From Aralia elata (lineage: Eukaryota > Streptophyta > Magnoliopsida > Apiales > Araliaceae), in the NCBI GenBank assembly GCA_034770075.1, contig CM068383.1:36771094-36835093 (forward strand): a stretch of 64,000 nucleotides of DNA. Direction: 5' to 3'. This document shows, in pieces, positions 11,709-23,230 of the stretch. How positions within the stretch are numbered: the first letter of the stretch is position 1; each line of letters starts with the position of its first letter. A model generated the notes under the pieces. That model was not told the DNA's origin. It made no database searches and worked only from the letters and a program-made list of their open reading frames with translations. The translations under genes were made by a program, and so were the position numbers.

Positions 11709-14145
11709 TGCCAGGATTTTTCCTTTATGATTAAGAGATCGTGATTTAAGGGTGATTTTGGGAAAAACCGACATAAGTGTCGACGGGGTTTGAAAGTTTG
11801 ATTTTAATGGGGGCCAATTAGACAGAGTTGCTAGTTGATAAAGATTTAAATGGATGTACCAACTCATCCATATTTTAAGGTTTTAATAATCGAGATAGCT
11901 CATCGTGTGACTCCATAAAATTGGTCCGCAACCAAGATTCATAGAGTTCGGGGGCTTGATTAAGCAAGGAAAAGGTGTTAGGCACCCCCCGACTTCCGTG
12001 AAACACGGTTACTGCTTTCTTAATATTTTTCTTAAAAGATTAAATGGATTTCCCTGAGAAACATGAAGTGTGTGTTTGTGTTATGTGCCTATATAAATTG
12101 TGTCATTTAGGAAAAATTAGGGTATCGTCTCCTAGAGTTGATTTGAATCGAATCATGAAACATAAGGTATCGTCTCCTATATCGTTAAAGTCAAAATCTA
12201 GGGTATCGTCTCCTAGAGTCAAGTTGTGAAATGTAAGTAACCTAGGGGGCTGTCTCCTAAGGTCAAGTCATGGAATTTAGGGTGTCGTCTCCTAGAGTCA
12301 CCAAAGTCTTGATGGGTGCATTATCTTAGAAGCAACTTTGAGGATATTTGAACCTATGCACGAATGATTTGTTTTGAAAGAAAAATTTCGTTTTAGCTTT
12401 CATTTGACAAGAACTTTTTGGTGTCATTTAGGAAAAACATTATTTTATAAACCCTTCATCAAATAGGAGTCGATGCTCTCTATTACTTCTCATTTTAGCC
12501 TAGAATTAATCTAATAACCTAGTTTGATTCAATTTTAAAAGATCTTAGCAATTTCGTTCGAATATCGTTTTCGAATGTCGAAAGATAAAATCAAGCATCA
12601 AAAATAGGGTTGGAGCTAACCGCGGGCATGTAACTCATTTAAATAACTCCAAGCACCTAACAATAATAAAATCCACTATCAATAGGCCTTAAATTCAATT
12701 TTCGTGGGATGGAACCCTCGATATCGTTTTAAGGCCCGAATTACATTTACAATGATTGAATCGCCAAAATTACAATCGTTACCTATGCCCATCATGGGAA
12801 TATCCTTTAATTCCCATTAAACACGATGTTTTAAGGGCCTTGAATTCATTCCTAGGTCACATGATTCGTAGTCATACCCAACAACACATCAAGACTTATA
12901 TACGGAGTTTAGAGTTTAAGAAAAGACTTCCATAAACCCTAAATCTATAGATCACACAACAAATCAATAACATCGCAATTATTGCTTAACTATATCAAAA
13001 TTGCAAAGATCTATTATATATCGACGGGATCTATTAAAGGAACTTAGAATCTAGGAAATGAAACTCATAGATCTAAGATTCCATAGATCTAGAAAATAAC
13101 GCATCAAGATCTAATCAAAAATATATCCTAGATTGGTTATAAGGAGATTCCATTCATGAGAAATACTCGCTGGCCAAAAGATGGAATCCTTTCACCACTA
13201 GATATTAATCTAGGATATTTGGGTGACCTAGATATCAATATAAAATAACTCTCAAGCAAAAACAATCAGTAAAAAGGAGTCAAATCAAATTTAAAATCGA
13301 TAAATTACTAAAAGGATATCATCAGTTAATTAGGAGGAGATTTCATACGTAAGAAATCCTCTTTAACCGTCCATAATCCCAAAAATAGGATCCAAACAGC
13401 TCTACATATATGATCTATAATCATAAACAAACAAAGTTCAAGCACAATAATTGACAAAATATGCTAGATCTAAGCTAGATTTAGTATAAAGATGAGAACT
13501 TTAACCTTGAGAATGAGAGTTTCTTCCTCCTTGAAGTTTGTATGGATGGTTTGACTCTAGATTGGTGGGAGATTTGATTAAAAAAACTAGATCTAGATTA
13601 GATTTAGAGAGGTTTTTCTCTTCCTTTCTTTATTTCTCTCCCTAGATAACACCTTTTGTCTCTCTAAAATGCCTTTTTTTTTTAAAAATATGAGCCAAAA
13701 CCACCATATATAGGCACCTTAGGCCTACTGCAGGTCCACTTGCGGCAGCCCTAGGGTGAGGCCCACTTGCCTCGGTTTTCATGCCGCGACGTCGATTTTT
13801 CGCACTGTGCGCTGAAACGTCCATAACTTTCAAACCAGGAAAAGTTAGAAAGCGTACCATACCAATCTAGAAAGATCTTTCTGAGAGCTACACAATGGCA
13901 TCAAGTTTGATTAATTTTGGATTCAGAAAGATAGAGAAAAAGGAGAAAAACCATCCTTCTATAAATGTCGATTAGTCGTTCGTCCTTTTTTCTGTAACTT
14001 GTCGCTTAGAAGTCATTGTGGGGACTCTAAATATTTTTTTTGAGCCTTGTAATCTTTGTTTAGAAATCTTTGCCTCAAGGTGAAATGACATATTTTCCCT
14101 TCTGCCACTATTAGAGAAGAGATGTGCAAATTTTGGGTATCTATA
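11709..14145 (-). repeat. 5' LTR of the Tat-like element (2437 bp)
   Basis: On the minus strand the LTR would begin near TATAGATACCCAAAATTTG, a decayed form of the TGTAGACACCC start common in Tat LTRs, and it ends in TCCTGGCA. The outer boundary at 14145 is inferred from that resemblance and could be off by tens of bases. The interior has short GTATCGTCTCC repeats (12119-12298), an AGATCTAGA-rich zone (about 13010-13600) and a GC-rich stretch near 13730-13820. Confidence 0.55.
12119..12298. repeat. Interspersed GGTATCGTCTCCTA repeats
   Basis: Five copies of a core like GGGTATCGTCTCCTAGAGT are spaced about 30-60 bases apart with unrelated spacers. One copy is diverged to GGGGCTGTCTCCTAAGGT. 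No coding capacity was recognised. Confidence 0.7.
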
Positions 14146-14184
14146 TTGATTATACCTGTTAATATTTTTTAAGCAATTTGTACC
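14146..14184. other. Short spacer between Tat-like LTR and element IV
   Basis: Thirty-nine AT-rich bases lie between the inferred end of the Tat-like LTR and the start of the element IV LTR. They are probably a remnant of the older target sequence. GTACC just before 14185 would be the left target duplication of element IV; the partner is not visible. Confidence 0.35.
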
Positions 14185-14511
14185 TATGACGCCACCAAAT
14201 TTAGGTACCCATAGCTCGTACTTGGTGCTTCACTATACTACTTATATCATAACTAAATCACATCTCACAGTGGAATAATAAAGGTTTTCGTAAATAATTT
14301 ATAACATAATCTCAGGTTCTCTCAACATCCATTATTACAGAACATACATAAGGAAATACAATTAGCTAATATAAGTCTTAGTATAATCAATTCAAGGTCT
14401 TCTTAGTAATTAACAAGTTAAAACTAATCCGTAGCCTTGCCCTTCCCTTTGTCCTTTCCGGAACTACCGCCTTGCTTTGCCTTAACTGAAATGTTTATGG
14501 TAAAGCAAGGG

Positions 14512-14530
14512 TGAGCAACGAGTTTGCTCA
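14512..14530 (-). other. Conserved LTR hairpin in element IV LTR
   Basis: A perfect stem TGAGCAA/TTGCTCA with a 5-base loop is flanked by CTTGC on the minus-strand 5' side, in the same position relative to the LTR end as in LTR I and II. Confidence 0.7.
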
Positions 14531-15899
14531 GCAAGTATGTAAGCAATAATAAATAGACATATTCAAGGTTTAATGAAGATAGAGGTCTAATCGATTAATA
14601 AACAGAATATGAATAGACTATAGAATGTAAGGATAATGGAATATCATAGTTTCAACTCAAAATACTTTTCTTACTGAGTGGTCATAAAAGAGCATGAACA
14701 CATAGAAGGATAAGCAGTTGTTCTACTGCAAAACCTTCGAATGGGCACATGAGGTGATCAACCTCGTAACACCTACATTATGCATAACGTTTAAACATAG
14801 CGTGCGTGTCGGTTCTCCGACATAAATAAAAGTACCCCTACTATGAGGGTTGTTCATCTCAGCACCCTTGTAAGAATCCACATCAAAGCAATTGAAGTGG
14901 ACAACATTCTCAAAAAATATAATTGATTAACACTTTGTCTAATTTCTTAGTCTAGCTGAATCAAGTGGCATAGGCGTACTCTTCAAAATAGCTCGAAATC
15001 AATTAGAGCATTAGTTATCCGCACAAAGGATTAATATAAAAACATATTTAACTATCACAAGCTTAAAAAGTTTGCACGATGTGCAGGTGTATACAACAAA
15101 AGTTGATTTGTCCAACGGAGGATCTTGCACAATATAATCAGGTTATATAACAATCATCCGATTTGCTCAAAGTGAGGGAATTCGCACAATATATAAGTTA
15201 AGAACTTGCAAAGATATACACAATGGTATAACAATTAATTTAGCAAGCTCAAAGTAAGGGAACTTGCTCAATATAAATTTGAGTAAGGTTAGGGAACTTA
15301 TCTGATCTGCTGCTACAATTTACTCTACGATTCTGCCCTTCGGATAACCTACATTAACCATAAGTCATCCTACTAGTTATTCTCTGTTAACACATATAAT
15401 GATCTAACTATCCTAACTGTGACTCATACAGCCTGTCCTTCGGTCCATTTAATTATCTACTGTTAACAGACTCGTTAGACACTTATCAAAGTAAGGATTT
15501 AAGAGAAATTCGGCAGGTATAGAACAAGGTCTGAAATGTTTCACCAGCTTATCGAAGTTTTTTATGATTCACTTGCCACCCTCCGATCACCCTACGATCA
15601 GGTATGGTCATTCTATGGCTTTCTGCCATCACTCTATGATCGATGGAGTGACTCTATGATCACGGCTAGGCTTGGCTGCCCCACTCTTCGGTTAACAAGT
15701 GGGCTCTACGAATGGAGTGAAGTTACTCCACGGTCGGTTAACTCGGTCGCTCTACTAGTTCGATCACTTCGGTGATTGGGATTGACTTATGGTGTTGGGT
15801 CGGGTGTGAGACCTTAAGTCATTCGTTTTAAGGAACATATTCTGCTAAGAGACTATAGTTGATTAAGTAAACTAGACCTCGGCTTAAAAATCAAGTTCG

Positions 15900-16460
15900 G
15901 ATTAGGCGTTGGTGACTTCGGGGTCTGGGGTTGGCCCGGATGATGATTTCGGAAGTCCCTTCGAGGGTTCGAAGTCAGAAGACGAACTTACGTTCGATTC
16001 TGCCACTACGGGGGTTGAGTTCGGGTGTCAACGTCATCAGGAACTCGACTCCGGATCGGGTTCTGACCAGGGCATAAGGTACACATTTAGGGTAGTTAGG
16101 GTCTGGTACCGAACCAAACCCAAAGTATATGTAAATGCCTTCAGGTTCAGATGACCTGATGCCTACTAGGACCAAACTTCGGGTTCCACTTCGGGAACCT
16201 CTTCCAGGTTCGGGGTCGGATGGCTAACTTACTTCCGACCATGTTATTATGGTTCATGGGTTCGGTTCAAATGACGAACGCCATCGGAATGGCTTCGAGA
16301 TCTCCGATGCTCATTAATAAGTGCGACTAGAAAGTTACCATTTGACACTGTTGTTTTCGGGGATTTGACTACAGGTTCTACTTCGCGAACCTCTTTATGG
16401 TTCGGGGGTTCGGGGTCAGATGATGAATTCCATCGGAATAACTTCGGCACCCCCCGTTAC
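15900..16460. repeat. GC-rich degenerate repeats in element IV LTR
   Basis: GGTTCGGGGTCGGATG-like units recur with TTCGGGAACCTCTT, CATCGGAATGGCTTCG and similar blocks (for example 16170-16300 against 16370-16450). Base composition contrasts with the AT-rich LTR around it. The frames found here (15909-16154, 15975-16175, 16247-16450) reflect composition, not a recognised protein. Confidence 0.5.
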
Positions 16461-16986
16461 TATTTATTATTACACATTCTATGATGGCACAGTTATTATA
16501 CAACATATTTTACACCCTTCATTGGTTTTACTCGGGCTCGGCCATAAGCCCAACTAGCAACACCTATGGTCGGCAGAAATATGAACATAGAGCGTTGTGC
16601 TCGAGTCGCACTTCTGTTCTAACTTTAAGGCTTCCACAGCCTAAGGTTTCTATGTGGTCCTTTACATTCCATTTTAAGTTGTTATACACTTTAACACATA
16701 TTAGCACAAGTCTTCTACTAGTCGTTATTCTATCAGACTCTTCCTGTATTTAACATGCATGATTACATCATAACTGACTTTGTATAAAAAGTCTTAAGGT
16801 TAAGCGATTCATACCTTCTTGAAGCAAAAAACTTAGCAGTTGTTTACTTCCTCTCCCTTCGTAGACTCTTTTGGTCTCCCGAACTGCGGTGTTCCTCCCG
16901 GACTCTCTCTTAATCTCTCCAACTCTCTATCTCTCTTAATTCGAACTGGAAAATCTAGCAATCTTTGTAAGATAAACTGGGAGCCT

Positions 16987-16995
16987 CTATTTATA
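16987..16995 (-). promoter_or_regulatory. TATA box of element IV LTR
   Basis: On the minus strand TATAAATAG is followed by AGGCTCCC. It lies about 170 bases inside the distal LTR segment. With the GC-rich block downstream it fits the LTR core promoter. Confidence 0.5.
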
Positions 16996-17646
16996 GGAGA
17001 GCCTTTACTCAGATTTTCGAGCCAACACACAATGCACTTACCCGCTGGTTAGGAAGGATTAGGTAAAAAGTTTTCACCAACCCACTTCTAGGCCATACTG
17101 CAGGACAGTCCTTTCTTCACTTCTGCTGAGTTTAAACAACATAGAGAATAGGCCATTGGCCTTGTAACGACCCCAAAATTCATACAGTTCAACTCTCAAC
17201 ATCGGCCATTATCAATACATCCACATTCTAACTTTACAACATTATTCAATGTTAAACTTAATAAAAATGCAGAATAATTTTAAACTTTTCAGTTTTCTTT
17301 CTCATCTTTCCCTGAATCATAACCTTTATCATCTACATATTCTATAATCAATTTTTATTCTATAATTCACTTCGTCATTATTTCGAAACAAGACCTCACA
17401 TCTCAGATCATTGTTCTTACATGAAGGATAATATAACTTCATATCAAAACAATAGAACCTTACAACTAATTATAAATTACACATCTTAAATCATCAAGTA
17501 CATTTATCAAACACTTAAATATGGTTTAACATAACCACATCAACTAAAATTATTTAACCTCCATGCTTCACTTTGATCTATGCTTTTCAAGTAGCACATA
17601 ACGTTACCTTGGATCCTTAACCTGCAAAAATAGTTATTTGCAAGAA

Positions 17647-17662
17647 TGAGCTCGACAGCTCA
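17647..17662 (-). other. Conserved LTR hairpin, element V 3' LTR
   Basis: A perfect 6-bp stem TGAGCT/AGCTCA with a 4-base loop is followed on the minus strand by CATTCTTGCAAATAAC and TTTTTGCAG. The stem differs from that of LTR I (TGAGCAA/TTGCTCA) by paired changes. The second copy is at 23698-23713. Confidence 0.7.
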
Positions 17663-18446
17663 GCATATCTAACAGTTTTCATGCATCACGTAGCACATAA
17701 TAACATGCTCAACATACATCTCAAAATTATTATACCAGTTTAACATACATTCGACAATTCACGTAACAAGTATAAAGATTGAGTTCCTTACTCAACCAAC
17801 ATTCTTTATTCAATCAATAGTCATAAGTTGACTATAACATTTCATGCTGACAATGCATGCAATTCATCATGTGATTGCAAAATGAATTAACACAATTCAA
17901 CCACAAGTTCACATAGCAATTAGGAATTGAAAGATTTGCCTGGTTCGTAGATTACCAATTACCATAATCAGCTTATACTTATCTGCACTTCATGTATCCT
18001 ACACGATATATAATCATGCACAATATTTATTAGTCACATAGCAATACTTAGTATTACTCTACTTTACATTTCATAATCCTTCATTTTTATTCTCTATACA
18101 ATTCTCAACTTAGAAATTAAGTTCTCCTTATAAACCTTCATTTTATTGCATCTCACTTTAATCGACACTTAATATTTAATTAAGTCTTAAACTCTTCTTT
18201 ACATTAGACGTATAATATTTATTAACACTACTTAATCTAATCTTTAGCTTGCTACAATACTTCAGGATTCACTCACATCCAATCTCATTTTAATATTCTA
18301 ATTGTCATTTAAAAATAAATGGGCAATTGCTTATAACATCACAGTATCTTAACATTCATTTAATACATTAATCCAAGCTTTAAACATGCATATGATAACA
18401 TAGCATGGCCACAAAGAAAAAGAATTTTTTTTTTAATTCCTGTTCC

Positions 18447-18600
18447 ACCGCCGAGGCGGTGGTTTCTTTTACAAAGTTACCGTCGGGGCGAGGATTCTAG
18501 TTCACTTTTGTCACCAGGGCGACGATACCGCCGGGGCGGTGAACTCAGTTCATTTCTATCGTCGGGGCGGTGAACCTGAACCTCGACTTCTGCAGTTCGC
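18447..18600. repeat. GC-rich hairpin cluster in element V LTR (copy 1)
   Basis: Units related to ACCGCCGGGGCGGTGAAC repeat about five times in an otherwise AT-rich LTR. One unit is a perfect inverted repeat CCACCGCC-GA-GGCGGTGG. The second LTR has the same cluster at about 24496-24660 with several C/T and G/A changes. Confidence 0.7.
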
Positions 18601-19327
18601 GAACTGTAGATCATTCAAAGCCAAAAACTCTAAATTTCTTCATTTTTACAACAAATTAAAATTACTCAATCACTATAACTCATATATGATCATTACCCAA
18701 ACCTTCTAGCACGATTATAACATCTTAAACAACTTAAACAACCAATTTAAAGGCTTAAAATCACAATTCATTCTAGTTTTTCATATTTCACAACTTTTAG
18801 TGTAATCAGCCGCTATAGATTTGTTACTCAACCAATTTGGTCCGTTCAACTTTCGTTGTTTTCGTTTTTTAACGCAGAACAACAATCCATCAACAATTTA
18901 CAGATTATTACTCAATTTCCTAGCCAATTTTGACTCCAAAATAAGCCAAAATATACATATTATACCAAAACTTAAATTTCCTATTTCTTAACAAGTTTTC
19001 ATGAATTTGATGCTCCAAAAATCATCTATTGATGCAACACAATAGATTATACATATCTATAAACTTATATATATCCATCATCTCATCAAATCATCAACCA
19101 AAACCCATTTTAAAGAAAACTCAAAGAATATAAAATTAATAACTCAAAGCTAGGTTTTTACCTTTGATTCTTGCTTAGATTAACTAGATGATGACAAGAA
19201 TTACTTGTTTGCTCTCCTTCTTCATTGATTTTTCAGAATTTTCTTCTCAATTTCCCTAGAATTCTCTCAATTTTCTCTCTTCCTCACCTATGTTCTTTGG
19301 CTTACTAACTCCTGATGAAAAAACTAA

Positions 19328-19354
19328 CGTCACTTTTAGTGGGGAGTTACGTCA
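19328..19354 (-). promoter_or_regulatory. Paired TGACG motifs (as-1-like) in element V 3' LTR
   Basis: On the minus strand TGACGTAA and TGACGTTA are spaced 22 bases apart; the 5' LTR copy is at 25393-25419. Paired TGACG sites bind TGA-class bZIP factors in plant stress promoters. Function here is inferred from sequence only, and I found no convincing TATA box next to it. Confidence 0.4.
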
Positions 19355-20101
19355 GTTAAGAAAGTCAAAGACCACAAGGCCTTGTTTGGCATTAACTCAA
19401 AAAAATCCCTTTTAGCTTATTTTAATAATCTTTTTTTTTATTATAAGATATATATTGTAACACTTTAATTAAACTTATTTTATTAATAAATCTAATTTAA
19501 ACATTACTAATAAAATTATAATTCTATTTAGCCAGGTTATAATTTTATTAAATCAATCATTTTATTCAATAAAACATTAATCCTCTAATTTAATTATTTA
19601 ATTAAATTAGAATATTACCATTCTATTAGCGTAACAAAAATACGCACCGACGATAAAATTGTTTATCATCCACTACTCAATATCATCATACCTAAATAAT
19701 TTTATCAAATATTTATTTTATTAAAATAAATATATATTTACATTAATGTACTATTTTAATTAAGTGAATTACTCACATTATTATGAAATATAATCCATAA
19801 CAATTTTATTGCTAACAAGGCATAATAACTAAATTATATTATTTCATAATATAATTTCAACTTAATAACATTCAGTTAATATCCTTTTCGTAAAAATTTC
19901 ATTTACTATCATCAATGGTTTAATTAACTATTAAACCTCTTTTCCCAAATACACGAATATATAATCATCTTCACATCAAATCACATATTTCACAATATAT
20001 ATAACACATATATACACATACTCAAACTCAAAACGTCTCATAGTAAGAAGTTTATTATTTCAATTCTTATTAAATAATTTCTGAAAATCTGGGTTATCAC
20101 A

Positions 20102-20136
20102 TCCTTCCCTCCTTACAAGGATTCCGTCTTCGGAAT
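20102..20136 (-). promoter_or_regulatory. Polypurine tract and pre-PPT hairpin of element V
   Basis: On the minus strand stem ATTCCG/CGGAAT with loop AAGA (20136-20121) precedes CTTGTAAGGAGGGAAGGA, which abuts the LTR start TGTGATAACCC. This is the site of plus-strand priming that fixes the element's orientation. Confidence 0.75.
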
Positions 20137-20384
20137 AAACGAAAAGTCCCTTACTCAGTTTTCACAAAAAAAATTCTTCCACAATATCGCTGAATAACTT
20201 AACGCATTACCTTAGTGTGGGTTTTATTTCATCACCTTCACTTAAACTTGGAATACTTCAAGTATTATATATTCTTTAATCCTTTAACGCGTTTATTTCC
20301 TTTCTTTAAGGATCATTGCATATCATACTCGTAGTAATCATTTAATATCCTGACTTAGCATCGCGTAAATATTCAGGATATCAC

Positions 20385-20421
20385 ATTCACCCCTTCTTCT
20401 AAGAATTTCGTCCTCGAAATT
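20385..20421 (-). promoter_or_regulatory. Second (internal) PPT and LTR-start module in element V
   Basis: On the minus strand the perfect stem AATTTCG/CGAAATT with loop AGGA is followed by CTTAGAAGAAGGGGTGAA and then TGTGATATCCTGAATATT. That is a complete chromovirus-type PPT plus LTR start, although the true LTR begins 284 bases further on. The sequence after it resembles the start of element S's LTR. Confidence 0.65.
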
Positions 20422-21934
20422 TTGATTTACTAATATTCGTTCCTTCCAGCTACTCGAATGGACTTTACATTAATCTCAACTTATTCATTGGGTTCTATGA
20501 CCAAGTTCTTTCTCTAAGGATCTTTTTAAGATCATCGCATTCTTCACATCTTCCTCTTTAAAAATTTCTCATCATTACTCATCATCAGTTAAATTTATCT
20601 CTTCCCTTTCTGGAATTTCATTCATTTCTTGGATTTATTATAGTTTGTTTGACTTACTCACCACCACATGTTGCATTCTACGACTTACCCCTTCTTAAGG
20701 AATATTTTCTTTCCACTTCCACCTTTTAAAAGAATAAGAATCTTCCACAATTGTTCAATAATTGGGAAGCAGTATGAATAACTCAGGAATTTAAGGATTC
20801 ATTCAAAAACTTTCAATATCATGCTGAGGAGTCGTAAAGACTTGAACCTTGTCCTAGGTTAACAGATATTTCTACTGTAACCTTTAACAGTCAAAAGACT
20901 ATGGACCATTTCTTCTCGTACTCCAGGTGATCAGCCCTGTGTACTATGTATTGTGCACATACATATTAACGCTATTGCGTAGCCCCTATTACAGGGTTGG
21001 TTTACCTCAGACTTAATACAAATTCCGTACCAGAATAAACTAGTTTGGAACAAAATCTCAAAGAACTCTTGAACTTCATAAACACATTTCAACAGTTGTC
21101 TAGCCGAATCAATTAGCATAGACCTTGAACAATAATTCGGACATTAGTCAAAATATTTTTAGCCAGCTCAATTGGCATATCTTTTCATAACTTAACAAAA
21201 AAAAACAAAATTCTTTTATGACGTCATGATACCGTACCGTTTAATAGTACGTTGAGGATGCCGTCATTTTAGGACTTTGTCATACTACATCATACCATAG
21301 TGGGCTGACGATCCTTCGATCACATCCAACACTAGGTTCGATTGCATTGATGACTCCATCGTTCAAAATACATTTTGATAATTTCAAATCATTTTTATCT
21401 AGCCGAATCAATTAGCATAGACATACGAATAATAGCACCTTTTTAAAACTTATTGGTTCAAACATTGACCCAATATATTTTTATGAACACAAATTGCGAA
21501 TATTAGCACGATGTCAATAAATTTCAAAAATCTAGCGTAGCTAGAAGATTTGGAATCTCCATTTTCTCCATCAACTTCAATCTTTACTCCATTGCTTCAT
21601 TACTCAATCATTCTATCATTCTTCAATATCATTAATGCTCTCTATCCATAACTTTTCTATACCCAATATAGTTCATCAAACTTACCACACTTTGGAAGTT
21701 CATGAACTTACCACAATTATATGGTTTTAGGAACTTATCCTAGTCAGACCAAAATCATCCATTCGCTGAGGGGTTCCACCATAGGATTATGAGTCACGAA
21801 CTTACCATAAGTATGAGTTTTAAGAACCGTACCTAATCTTAATATTCTATAACTATCAAATATAAATATGAGAAAAGAATCACCTTCTCGTCATACGTAT
21901 AGTGATAATACGATACCAACATTGCAATGAATTG

Positions 21935-22180
21935 TCAATATAGGAAGCTAAGTGGTTGTCAAACCAAACACAATCCCCTGCCCATACAAGGAATTGGTAC
22001 ACTCGACCACTAATCAATATAGGAAGCTAAGCGGTTGTTACACCAAGCACAAATTCCCCGCCCATACAAGGAATTGTTCAACTCAACCACTATATCGATA
22101 TAGGAAGCTAAGTGGTTCTCAAACCAAGCACAAATTCCCTGCCCATACAAGGAATTGTATGACTCAGCCACTAACATGAG
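21935..22180. repeat. Three tandem ~78-bp units in element V
   Basis: Each unit contains ATATAGGAAGCTAAG(T/C)GGTT, ACCAA(A/G)CACAA and CCCATACAAGGAATTG, followed by a variable tail ending in ACCACTA or GCCACTA. The 75-codon frame across the array is produced by the repeats. Confidence 0.8.
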
Positions 22181-22919
22181 TCCTTCATTGAAATCCCACC
22201 TAATTCCATCTTGCTCTTAACTTACTCTTTGCTTGATACAAAATCCTCGTATCTCATCATCCATAACTCCTCGTGAGTTTACCTCGTACTATTTCATAGT
22301 ACCATCTCTTCATAGCATCATGCTACAACTATTCAATCATTTAAGATCCTCTGACATTTACAACTCTAGCAGATCACGTCGTGATCTTGTTTTATCATCA
22401 ACTCTTCTTACGATTCTTTCTTACCTTATGATCGTCTCATCCTACGATCTTCTTTATTCTTCTCTTTAATCACATTATCTTATGATTAATCAACTCAGGT
22501 GTTCCCTGTTCTTTTAGCTCTTCAGGTTCTTCTTTGAACCTAATCATTTAATCATAATCTTGTCTCACATGAATTCTCTAAACTCTATTTGAGTTCACTC
22601 TTATCATTTATATCATTCACATCTTATAGACATCGTATAATTATTAACACCATCTTTATTACTAGAGTCAGGTAACTTCTGGTTCTCATCTTTCATAACT
22701 CTTCAAGATTCTTCTTTGAATCTTCTTGTTTATAAATCAAATCTTCCTTTAAGAATCTCTAACTTCATTCATATTATTCAATATTTTATTCGAGTTTACT
22801 ACGCATCATTCCCGTCTTCTTCTTGTAACGTTTCTAGGTCTTAACTCATCTCATGCATCTACCTATATAAAAAGAATCATTTCCTACTTATACACATCCA
22901 TAATTCTATACTCGGTACA

Positions 22920-23100
22920 CCTCGAGTCTTTAACAGTGTTCAGTACAGCACCTGAGTGGTTTTCCATAAACAACCAACAAACTAGTTCCCGTCTCGTCTA
23001 CACTGTCTCTCACAGCGAGTTAGATCGGTTGCTAGTTCGTATTAACCTCCGCTCTCCGAAGGAATTGTTTAGCCCAGATACCATACATCAACCATTAAAG
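22920..23100 (-). repeat. LTR II-like cassette inside element V
   Basis: On the minus strand this segment matches 8855-9025 of LTR II closely. It includes GGGCTAAAC, AGCGGAGGT, AACCGATCTAACTC, CAGTGTAGACGAGACG, AACTAGTTTGTTGGTTGTTT and CACTGTTAAAGACTCGA in the same order. It indicates that element V's internal region includes sequence shared with another LTR family. Confidence 0.75.
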
Positions 23101-23216
23101 AGTACGATTGTACCATAATCATACTCAACTTATTATTCTTTAAACTCTATCATCTTCACCTCTCTTCTCTAAGGTTATAGCCTAAGATACTCGTACCTAA
23201 GGTTTCTAACCTATCA

Positions 23217-23228
23217 GCTCTGATACTA
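23217..23228 (-). other. Primer binding site (initiator Met) of element V
   Basis: Minus-strand TAGTATCAGAGC differs from the usual TGGTATCAGAGC at one base (A for the second T-G-G base). The adjacent LTR end has lost its last 17 bases compared with the other LTR, so the PBS sits directly against a truncated LTR. Confidence 0.6.
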
Positions 23229-23230
23229 AC

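Larger units (their letters stand above)
11334..14145 (-). mobile_element. Tat/Ogre-like gypsy element, leader plus one LTR
   Basis: On the minus strand an LTR (11709-14145) is followed after 8 bases by a PBS-like site TGGCGACTCCGCTGGGGATC (11700-11681), the tRNA-Arg-type site familiar from Tat/Ogre elements. Then comes about 350 bp of untranslated leader (11334-11680). The leader stops at the Copia-type LTR, so gag and pol are absent. Short frames at 11441-11668 and 11559-11867 are chance frames. Confidence 0.65.
14185..17162 (-). repeat. 3' LTR of element IV, distal part
   Basis: On the minus strand this ends in ATTTGGTGGCGTCATA, matching the GGGGCGTCACA ends of the other LTRs with one transition. 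It includes a TATA box at 16987, the TGAGCAA hairpin at 14512-14530, a GC-rich repetitive block (15900-16460) and a CACTCTATGATC-rich stretch (15560-15680). The short frames at 15536-17052 are not supported by any domain. Confidence 0.75.
17163..20101 (-). repeat. 3' LTR of element V (2939 bp)
   Basis: The plus-strand bounds are TGTAACGACCCC and GGTTATCACA. Inside are the TGAGCT/AGCTCA hairpin (17647-17662), a GC-rich hairpin cluster (18447-18600), and two TGACG motifs 22 bases apart (19328-19354). No supported ORF is present. Confidence 0.9.
20137..23230 (-). other. Internal region of element V: non-coding
   Basis: No gag or pol motif is seen in any frame; short frames at 20931-23118 lack domains. 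The region holds a second PPT/LTR-start module (20385-20421), three tandem ~78-bp units (21935-22180), a cassette homologous to LTR II in opposite orientation (22920-23100), a post-PBS hairpin (23182-23201) and a PBS-like site (23217-23228). The remaining stretches (20422-21934, 22181-22919) are AT-rich sequence in which I recognise nothing. Confidence 0.7.

Noticed and set aside
15909..16175. GC-rich frames on both strands in the element IV LTR
   Set aside because: High GC lowers stop frequency there; frames overlap on opposite strands and no domain is recognisable.
21952..22179. 75-codon frame with repeated KLSG and CPYKE-like segments
   Set aside because: It is produced by three tandem ~78-bp units whose length is a multiple of three or nearly so; no start context or domain was seen.
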